A program made the translations under genes and the position numbers. The notes under the pieces are model-generated. The model ran no database searches. It worked only from the letters and a program-made list of their open reading frames with translations, and was not told the origin of the DNA. Below, piece by piece: positions 45,772-64,000 of a stretch of DNA of 64,000 nt. Source of the DNA: Hypomesus transpacificus (Eukaryota > Chordata > Actinopteri > Osmeriformes > Osmeridae); assembly GCF_021917145.1 (NCBI RefSeq), contig NC_061068.1, positions 62,001 to 126,000 of the forward strand, written 5' to 3'. Numbering within the stretch: position 1 is the stretch's first letter; each line of letters opens with the position of its first letter.

Positions 45772-47456
45772 TTAACTCTGTATTCCTGTGTCCTTGAAAA
45801 CCTTTTTAACAGTTGGGACAATATAATCCCCCAAATCCCAAAGTCTTTGGTCATGGACCAACTGATTCTTGGTCAATTCTTCTTTCTGAGATTCTTTGAC
45901 TTGAATGACCTTACACACCTCAGCTGGAACACTGACGGTCTACCCGTAACTCTGTAGCACTTCAAACATGGCCACCTGGAGCACAAGTCTGGGATTGAGC
46001 ACCATCTTGTGACTCCTGTAGCTGCCCACTTGGCCAGGTTGCCTGTAGACGTGTTCCAGGAGGTCCGTCCCTGGTCCACTGAAGGGTCTCTTATCGTGTT
46101 TCAGAACGGGTGTCTCAGAGAAGCCGATGGTCTCTACTTGGAACACCGACGCCCCAGGATTCTGCTCCTGCAGTTCATGCAGCATCTGCACCAGTGAGGT
46201 GTGCTGGTACGGAACAACAAGCTGGTCCACATCAGCCAGGAGCACATACCGAGAGCTATACATGTTTCTGTAAAAACACTCGTTCATAACGCTTATTTGT
46301 CCGTTGAGATGAATGTCTCCTTCAAGTTCCTCTGGCTTCCATCCGGTGGAAGGGTGGAGGAACTTGGTTATGTGCCAGGGGATAATCTCTAAGGAGCCCT
46401 CGTGAATATAATACTGGAGAACCTTCTCCATGTCAAGGCTACAGCTAGTGAGGTAGAGAAACACCTTCTGAACTCCGAACAGCTTGTAAAACTCCATGGT
46501 CTGGACAAACTGGAGAATGTTATTGTAGTTTCCAAACATACTTGACATGCACACAGTTAGGAAAAATTGAAAATCCTCCTCCTTTCTCTCCTTGTTCTGT
46601 ACAGTTAGAAACTGCATCTTCCCATACTCCCCAGCATCATCATGTGTGACAAGAGTAATGTGTGTGACACTGCATCCAGGCTCCTCGCTGCAAAATACAT
46701 CAGCAGCCGAATAGGGGTAGCCGTAATGGACACTGTTTGTTTTGACCAAACCTATCGTTTCTTTAGATCTGTTTCCTGAGCAACAAAAGATGCAGTATAA
46801 AGGTGTAGGATGGTCTTTGTTTATTATTGCTAAAATGCGTGTGACTCCACTTTTTCTGTAATCCTTATATGCAGAAATCATTAGATGCTTTGAGCCATCA
46901 ATTGGTGTTAGAGCGTCCTTGGCTAAGTGTCCAGGGCAGGTGTCATGTGAAGCATAGATGGGCTTCACTTTTGAATTGGCTTTGAGGCTTATCATGACTA
47001 CACATGTTGCTATGATGCACAAACACAAGATGATACAAAGTTTCAATCTTGAGCGTTGCACGCTTGCCGGTAGCGGAGTCCTGGTAGGTAAACAACAGTG
47101 TAAAGAGAAACGTCTATCTTGGTAAATGAGTGTGCCATGACTTAATTGGGATAGAAAAAAATACAAATTCAACAGTAGAGAACCAACTAGTCTGGCCAAG
47201 AGGACAACAAAATATTGTTTATGGTACTGCACAACTACTTAATTTGCAAACTTTGTTGAATATAATGTTCTTAAAAGACTGTTGTTTCAAACGTAACAAC
47301 CAAAATCAGTTGTCTAAAAAAAGGACAACAGTCAGATATTTGTTTGTCTTATAAAATAGTTATAATTAGAGATAGTGCAGAGTATTTAAACATTTACCTT
47401 TCATCGGTCAGGTGCTCTCTTGCCATCCTGCTCCAATCTGTGTCGAAGTCGGTCAT
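45772..47456 (-). CDS. Glycosyltransferase family 92 protein, with in-frame TAG
   Basis: Type II membrane protein of the GT92 (DUF23) family, which transfers sugars in the Golgi. Exon 1 is 47456-47398 (MTDFDTDWSRMAREHLTDE); exon 2 starts at 47080. The splice is in frame and gives 399 residues to the TAG at 45942-45940. Residues about 33-52 (CIILCLCIIATCVVMISL) form the signal anchor. The catalytic domain includes THDDAGEYGKMQF, NILQFVQTMEFYKLFGVQKV, the DXD-like ADVDQLVVPY and HKMVLNPRLV. After the TAG the same frame stays open for 55 more codons to a TAA at 45774-45772. This stretch (VPAEVCKVIQVKESQ, DQRLWDLGDYIVPTVKKVF) looks like the normal C-terminus of the family. So this is either a recently disabled allele, a gene with a shortened product, stop read-through, or a base error. 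No gene symbol is assigned. Confidence 0.85.
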
Positions 47457-47951
47457 CTCTCCGCTTTCTGGAGTTTCAGGCTCCGCCCTGTCATCCCTTC
47501 TTCTCATGGATGAGATTCTGATAGGTATTCAGGCTATGGGTTAATGGGTTCATACTTTTTTTAAAGATAAACATCTAAAATAGCTCAGTCTGCAGTGTGC
47601 ACATGTTTGCTAAAAATCCAGTGGTGTTCAATGTTCATACCAAGGCAGTAGTCATAATACACATCCCCCAAAATTATCATTAAAACAAATATTCGTCCCC
47701 CCCAATGTTGACTCCATGGCTATGCCCTTGGTTCATACTAATCGAGTCAGGGCCGGCCGAACCAAAAAGGGCGATTGGTTCAAGATATGCCATAGCAAGA
47801 CATACTTAGCCAATCAGGGTCCTCAAAAATGATGCCTATGGTTACTAAATATTTCACAGCCCCAACTACAATAATTTTCACCAGCCGCCACTGGCTCACC
47901 TCTCACATAATTTATTAGGAATTAGGAAGAATATCGGCTAACTGGTTAATG

Positions 47952-48198
47952 CTGGGGACACACTATACGATTTTTTCATCTTATAAGATTTTCCAACCGT
48001 GAGAGACCACAAATATGAGGACAAAAAATCCTAGATTTAGCCGTTTTGCTCCTACAGTGTGTGGTCACTCTTAACAAGCCCCAATCTAAGGGAACGTCTG
48101 AAAAAATCTGCGGAACCATCAAGATAATCGGGATATATGTTACCTAGGATTGTCGGAAGGGCCGAAATAGGGCCGATTATCCTGTGGTGTGTCCCCAG
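47952..48198. mobile_element. MITE with CTGGGGACACAC inverted ends
   Basis: Left end CTGGGGACACACTATACGAT and right end, read inward, CTGGGGACACACCACAGGAT. It is 247 bp with no coding capacity. Superfamily uncertain; no clear target-site duplication. Confidence 0.75.
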
Positions 48199-48956
48199 TA
48201 TAAGTAAAGTTGGAAAGACATTCAGATTCAAACTTCTCGAAACAATAATTAATTAAAAGAAGGTTTTTAAAACAACGAACTACAACCTCATTTTTCATAA
48301 ACGATCCTTTCTCCGAGCTGAACAAATTACCTATATTGTTTTCTACGCACAGCCGGTCGAAAGACAAAGTGCCAAACCAAACAGCTGCAGGCTACTTGAA
48401 AAATATTAAATACATTTCACTGTTACATATTGTAGTGTTACATATTGTAGTGTCACCAAATTCAATTGAGACATCATTGGTCTCCTGCTGGCTATACTAC
48501 AACACTCAGTTTGGGGAAAAAAGGCTTTTGAATCATTTTGAGGATTATTGATTGATAATAGCCTACGTGTGCGTGTCCAGGTGGAGGAAGGGTCGGTTTT
48601 TAATGAGGTTGCAGTTCGTTGTAGTCGTTGTCAACATCACAACAGTTGGAAAAGGGTAGCTTTTGCGTCTTAACAATGCTCTCTAATTAGTTATTGATTT
48701 GAGAAGTTCAACTCTGTGAATATCTTTCCAACTTTGCTTAAGTTGGACAATTTACCAGGCTGAAAAATTAAGACGAAAAATAGTCAGTCTAGGCCGATTA
48801 ATTACCTAAATGGTCAGTCCAGTTTCGAAAGCCGAATTTCGCAGCCGGCGAGGTGGCAGGGGTTGGGCGTGGGTGTCTTGGGTCGACTCCTGTGTCAGAG
48901 CATCGGAGCACCGCTCCCACCACGCGCTGTGCGTAGGACACCAAGTGCTGAGGGCA

Positions 48957-49022
48957 GTGGCGGTTCTAAACTCATTTTACTGGGGGGTGGGGGGGTGGGG
49001 TGGGGGGGTGGGGGGTGGGTTT
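48957..49022. mobile_element. hAT-like left end and G-rich tract
   Basis: CAGTGGCGGTTCTAAACTC is a typical hAT-like end. It is followed by a GGGGTGG-rich stretch and then the TTAA MITE. No matching right end was identified. Confidence 0.4.
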
Positions 49023-49061
49023 AATCAGAGAGGCACATTAAAAAACAGAAACAAATAATAT

Positions 49062-49348
49062 TTAACCCTTGTGTTGCGGCAACTTTACCCGATACAAAAA
49101 CAAATAAAAAGCATTTTCTTTTAACCTTCGCAATGTGTGGGGTTTGAGACAGCCCGACGGTTAAAAGAAAATGCTTCACTTTGTTTTTGTATGCGGTAAA
49201 GTTGTCGCAATACGACGGTGGGTCACAATGACTGATTAGTTACAGAAGATAACATTTAAATGTAGTCATTTAGCAGACGCTCTTATCCAGAGCGACTTAC
49301 AGTAAGTACAGGGACAGCCACCTGACTCTGAGATAACACAAGGGTTAA
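49062..49348. mobile_element. TTAA-flanked MITE (piggyBac-like)
   Basis: Starts TTAACCCTTGTGTT and ends AACACAAGGGTTAA: perfect inverted ends bounded by the TTAA target typical of piggyBac-like elements. A second internal inverted pair (ACAAAAACAAATAAAAAGCA with TGCTTCACTTTGTTTTTGT) would form a long hairpin. A SINE fragment interrupts the right half. Confidence 0.85.
49253..49329 (-). mobile_element. SINE 3' fragment nested in the TTAA MITE
   Basis: Plus strand reads TGTAGTCATTTAGCAGACGC, CTTATCCAGAGCGACTTACA and GTAAGTACAGGGACAGCCAC: the tail half of the same tRNA-SINE family with most of the tRNA head deleted. Confidence 0.8.
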
Positions 49349-49586
49349 ACATTAAATACTTAAATTTTGCTTAACATTAAAATCATACAAAATGCTCTGG
49401 CTCTCCCTCTTCCAGCTCCTCAGCCCTATCAATACCTTGATATGTTTCTCTAACTTTTTTATTTACTGGGACAAAAAAGGCTGCAATCAGTCAGACAAAC
49501 AAGAGATATTTAGGCCTCATTGCTCAAGAAAGTAATGATGGTGCCCCCCCCCCCAACACACTTAACTTGCCAAGCTCTCCGTGGGT

Positions 49587-50099
49587 AGCCTGGCTCTGCC
49601 CTCCTAGTACTTCCGCTCAATTTTCATTTTGCTTCTGTACTGCGTCTGGGGTTAGTTACTAGGAATATTTGTCAGATGTCTCCGGTAAACTTTTTACTGG
49701 TCTATTCAGCGAACAGAGGGAGTGGCTGAGAACGATGATGTTGATGTCGTGCTTTAGTTTGAGTTGTAGTTCCGCAATGGCGGCGTGAAAAGATGCTAGC
49801 AAAGCTATTTGGTCCGTTGTGGCAACGCTGACGAATATCCAGAAGTTAAAGCAAACAAACAATCTTTGATCCCCACGGGGTTTGTTTGAGTTTTCAGCTA
49901 GATCCGTTAGTCATGAAGGAGTTGGCTAAGGCGAACGCTAGCGATTGGTTATGGCAGATCCAAAGTGGCTCTGGGCAGATCCAATAGTTTTAAACTTCAA
50001 CAGAGTACTCGCCTTCAAGGAAGTTAATGCATGTTAATGGAGCGAGCTCAGACTCTCTGTACAAATGAAATGTACGAGAATCTGGTTAGGACCAGGCTA
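49587..50099. mobile_element. Non-autonomous DNA element with TAGCCTGG ends
   Basis: Left end TAGCCTGGCTCTGCCCTCCT and right end, read inward, TAGCCTGGTCCTAACCAGAT. About 510 bp, no coding capacity. The left-end sequence recurs at about 50,271-50,328 (TAGCCTGGCCCTGCCCTCCT, ATTTTCATTTTGTTTCTGTA), a second partial copy. Superfamily not assigned. Confidence 0.6.
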
Positions 50100-50334
50100 A
50101 GTTATGTCATCCCCTTACACTAATCTGGACACCTGTTTTCTTATTTGGAGTTCCTCACAGAGCCCGTACCACCGTGGGTCACCATATCTGACGGCCGTCA
50201 GAATGTGTCACCCCGCTGTAACTGCTTCATAAAGGAGTTCAACTTCCAACTGTGGTTTCGGGTAGTTATTCTAGCCTGGCCCTGCCCTCCTACGTACTTC
50301 CGCCCAATTTTCATTTTGTTTCTGTACAATGCAA

Positions 50335-50575
50335 CTCCTATTCAGAGGTGGTGGTTAACTGCTGTGTATCTGTCCCTAAACTTCTGGTTGAGGGTGGTTG
50401 ATCAGGGCTTGGTACTGTTGTGGAGTCTACAGATCTTCTGGCCGTCTGGGGTTGATGTGTTCCTGAACTACTTGTAGATGGTTGGTCGTCCACTGTAGCT
50501 TCCTCTTGGCCACGTGCTCCTCCTTTTACGTATCTCAGCATTTGACCCTGCATTAATTTAGAAATACGAAAAAAA
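50335..50575 (-). mobile_element. Possible hAT transposase first-exon remnant
   Basis: On the minus strand, after an acceptor-like TTAATGCAG near 50,545, one frame reads SNAEIRKRRSTWPRGS, similar to the N-terminal Lys/Arg motif of hAT/ZMYM-type transposases. The main open frame (50338-50598) is in another phase, so the piece is frameshifted. Confidence 0.35.
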
Positions 50576-50754
50576 AGGATCAGTATAGAAAGAGACAAAA
50601 TATTCTAATAGTATTAGTTAGTTAGACTTACAGTTAATATAGTTTCAGACTTGTTTAAACTTACACCACTTATTTAAGATCTATTTCCATATGTTGAATG
50701 TATGCACCTTCCTGCCAAAGTAAATTCCTTGTCTGTGCAAACTTTCATGGCGAT

Positions 50755-51113
50755 CAGTGGCGATTTAAACACAAGCATCCCTAAATTTCATCTCAGCACC
50801 CCTAAAAATAATAATGAAAAATAATTTAAAAAATGATTTATTATTATTATTATCTTAAATACGTTTATTTACTGTTGGCACATCATTACCGTTTCATTTG
50901 ATGCTGGTATTTCATGAAAAAGGGACTTTCTTAGTTTTTTCATTCATTCAATATTTTGAATAATAATAAATAAATGTAGCCTATTCATTGTTATCAGTGA
51001 AATTAGTGATTTATTAGCAAGGGGGTTTAACACTTTGTAAAGCACTATCTCCATGTTACATTCTCATTAGTGGCTGAGCCCTCCTAAAGGTCCTGATCCT
51101 AGAATCGCCCCTG
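50755..51113. mobile_element. 359-bp hAT non-autonomous element with 8-bp TSD
   Basis: Left end CAGTGGCGATTTAAAC and right end, read inward, CAGGGGCGATTCTAGG. Flanked by a perfect 8-bp duplication ATGGCGAT at 50747-50754 and 51114-51121, the TSD length of hAT transposons. No coding capacity. Confidence 0.88.
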
Positions 51114-51479
51114 ATGGCGATTATTAAACCCCCTATGATTCCGATTCTGGTTCACTGACAACTGATTTGGTGCAAAGATTCAAAAAAAGGGACAGTTGTT
51201 AACGGCCCATTGGCGGTAGAAAGAGACCATAACGTGCTGATTGTGTCATTTCATGCGTTTCCGAAAGACCCTTGGTTAAATAGGCCAAGGGTCAAGCTAA
51301 ATCACAATTGGGCTGAAGGCTGAAATATTTCGGATATCCGGTTGTTTACTTGTTCTTTAACATCCCCAAAACATGTTATTGTGTAGCCTAAAACACAATC
51401 TCACAATGCTATACATTTATTTAATTAATGTAAATTGTAATTTCTGCTTGAGGAAACCTCTACTATTTTCATTGATGCG

Positions 51480-51690
51480 GAAGCGGAACCTTCCGTCTGC
51501 TGACTGCTTTGCTGCGTAAACGGTACCGCACTATGCGACTTAGCATCTTTTGCCATCATCCTCTTTGTCACTGTCACAGCACAGTGGCAGCAAAGGCGAG
51601 TAGATAATCGACTGTGGTTGCATAGTAGGTTCTGTATTTAAGCGTCCCGGCTTGGAATTCAAGAAACCTTTCTTGTAAAACGAACTTTTG
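51480..51690 (+). promoter_or_regulatory. emc3: emc3 promoter and 5' non-coding exon (inferred)
   Basis: GTATTTAAGCGTCCCGG near 51,631 resembles a TATA-like start region. ACGAACTTTTG followed by GTAAGATTG at 51,691 is a good splice donor. The first coding exon at 52,397 is preceded by a plausible acceptor near 52,381 (TTTTAG). The exon is inferred, not proven. Confidence 0.45.
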
Positions 51691-52396
51691 GTAAGATTGC
51701 TATCCACAGCATCACTGATTTTAACATGCTACATCCAAATCCAGCGTACAAGATAGTTAGCTTAGGTTCGCGATCGTTAAACTACGGACATTGGTAGCTA
51801 GATAGCTAGCTGCAAGCATTTGACATCCACCCGTCCCTACATTCACTGGCCATCCGTAGCTACACAGCTAAGATAGCTAACCACTAGTGAGAGCAAAACA
51901 AATAATTTTGGTAAACTAGCCATCTGGTCAATCATTTTACATGTTCATCTACGTTCTCAACTCTCTTCAGATGTATTCTCCTTGTAGTTGCTAAATTTGC
52001 TAGGTTAATGATGCTTGTCCTTTATGCCTGGCTGGATTTGCTAGCTACGAAGCGTAGTAGGCTAGTACTGCCAGTGCAAGCAGGTCTTTTAGAAACCATG
52101 TCGAATCTTAAAGGATTAACTTTTCTTTGAGGCAGCAGTAGGGTAACAAATGCTCAAACCAGTTTAGCACTATCTAACTAGCTACTTGCCTGTTTTTAAG
52201 CAATGAGGTGTTAAATAGATTGAACATTTCGTGTGGTGATCTGTAATCTGTATTTTGCTATCTTGTCCATTATGAACACGTTTCTCGCTTCCTTCTATGA
52301 TTTGTGGCTGTTAAGTTTAAGACATGTTTACGTATTATTATTGTAATAATAGTCGGTGATTATTGCTGTATTCTATTTTAGTTAGGCATAACAGCT

Positions 52397-54613
<2,217 letters not shown>

Positions 54614-55800
54614 TGGCTGTTGACCACTACAGGGACCTGTTTACCACTGGGCACACATACGTTTTTCTTTAATGGAAGCGATTAAGGGTGCAGATAATTT
54701 ACATAGAAATGAAATGGAGTATGTATTCTGAGGTTTTATGGAACATCGACGTAAATTTTTGTGCAATCATTGCCCTTTAAATTTTTTATGCTGCTGCTGT
54801 TGCTGTCTCAATGTGATATTTAAATTGAATTCTAACAGCGCAAAGGTTCACCTCACTTCAACGAGACATTTTTGTGAAGTCAGTGTTGAAAGAAAACAAT
54901 ACAGAAACTGTATGTCCTACAATGATATCACTCCTTTTAGTTTATGAAATGTTAAAATTAGTATTTTTTCATCACTTAAAATTCTTATTGATATATTTGT
55001 ATTTTGTTTAACCAGAAGACACAATAATGACATTACTAAATGGACGTGAAAGGATACTCCTGTTGCAAAGCATTCCACGTTCCCATTGTATAACCATTCC
55101 TTTTATTTTAAGCAGCATTGTGTGCTTGACATGACTGGCAGATCTTAGGTTGAACTAATTTGTGTGTTTATTAATGCAGTGTGTTCCTTTTTTAATATTT
55201 ATTTTTAGCAATTTTATTATGTAACAATTCCCTTGCTTTTGTATAAAGATCAATTTCCCTATATCGGGAGTTTTCATTACTACAGCCAAGTTACAAATCA
55301 AGTCACTTGTCACACCTCAGCCAAGCAACAGCCCTGTTGCCATAGTAATGACTCAGAAATGAACTTTTCATTCATCTCATTTAGCGTCAGTGGCTGATGA
55401 GAGATAGATGTAGCCTACCTGTATTTATATTGCTAAAATCTGTTAGGTAAATGTTAGGTATGTTAGGTAAATCCAACAAAATTACCCGTTCTACAAGCCA
55501 ACATTTCCTGGCCGGGGTCCAGAACAACGTAGATGGCATTTGCTTGATAGAGCTAAACTATATCAAGTAAAAGTGACCCAGATAGCCAAGCTAATAGAGA
55601 CTTGTAAATTGGCAAGGACTGGAGGAAGAGTCAATGAAATAGCTGGCAAGTGACGTCATTAGCTAGCTTGCTAGCAAAACAACCAACCAACTACATACTT
55701 TACTTGTATTCCTCTGTTATCTGTAGAGCTCGATAACTAGTACTAAAACACTATTTTATGTCCACTGCCAACTCAACTGGCGCCTCCACTGTCTAAAATC
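54614..55800 (+). other. emc3 3' UTR and emc3-usp4 intergenic
   Basis: AT-rich sequence after the emc3 stop. No perfect AATAAA was noticed close to the stop codon. The last few hundred bases before 55,893 are presumably usp4 promoter and 5' UTR. No other gene seen. Confidence 0.5.
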
Positions 55801-55892
55801 GGAAATTGTCAAAGAACTGCAAGTGCTTCTGTTGTGCATCCGCATCTGCTATTCGTACTGCGCGTTCCCGATCCCGGTTTACTCATTTCATG

Positions 55893-64000
<8,108 letters not shown>

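Larger units (their letters stand above)
47457..52396. other. TE-rich interval between GT92 gene and emc3
   Basis: Divergent intergenic region containing a 247-bp MITE, a TTAA MITE with nested SINE, repeated TAGCCTGG-type ends and hAT pieces, each listed separately. The emc3 5' non-coding exon is near its right end. No other host coding exon was recognised. Confidence 0.6.

Noticed and set aside
47748-47893. Small hAT MITE with CAGGGCCGGCC and CAGTGGCGGCTGG ends
   Set aside because: The ends match only loosely and no target-site duplication was found.

Overview
The window is nuclear DNA from a ray-finned (teleost) fish. Genes are split into many short exons with GT-AG introns, the proteins are vertebrate-type, and the dispersed repeats are those of fish genomes: a Rex3 LINE, L2 LINEs, tRNA-derived SINEs, a Harbinger element, hAT-like elements and a TTAA MITE. 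Minisatellites and microsatellites are abundant. I cannot name the species.

Layout. Positions 1-9919 (minus) are the 5' half of spen: RRM1-4 and the start of the giant exon; the rest lies left of the window. An L2 LINE follows at 10.4-11.9 kb. fblim1 (12.6-15.6 kb, minus) encodes migfilin. A gene-poor stretch at 16-21.9 kb leads to slc25a34 (21.9-25.4 kb, minus) and fbxo42 (27.9-31.8 kb, minus). A TE-rich gap at 33-37 kb holds a 5'-truncated Rex3 with an intact 672-codon frame and a perfect target-site duplication. szrd1 (37.6-40.0 kb) is on the plus strand. A Harbinger element lies at 42.4-44.5 kb. A family-92 glycosyltransferase gene (45.8-47.5 kb, minus) carries an in-frame TAG that cuts off its last 55 codons. 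Several MITEs and hAT remnants fill 47.6-51.1 kb. emc3 (52.4-54.6 kb) and the first 14 coding exons of usp4 (55.9 kb to beyond the right edge) are on the plus strand.

Biology. The genes do not form a pathway. They include a transcriptional co-repressor (spen), a focal-adhesion LIM adaptor (fblim1), an orphan mitochondrial carrier (slc25a34), an SCF ubiquitin-ligase receptor (fbxo42), an RNA-binding SUZ protein (szrd1), a Golgi-type glycosyltransferase, an ER membrane insertase subunit (emc3) and a deubiquitinase (usp4). The block spen-fblim1-slc25a34-fbxo42-szrd1 matches human 1p36 genes. emc3 and usp4 match human 3p genes, so a synteny junction lies in the transposon-rich 42-51 kb interval.

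Most notable: the in-frame stop in the GT92 gene; a 59-copy, almost perfectly uniform 25-bp telomere-like array in a usp4 intron; minisatellites whose units contain copies of splice sites at usp4 exon 5 and just upstream of the fblim1 start codon; and an inferred GC-AG intron in usp4. I saw no CRISPR, operon or phage-type system and nothing I would call a new multi-gene system.
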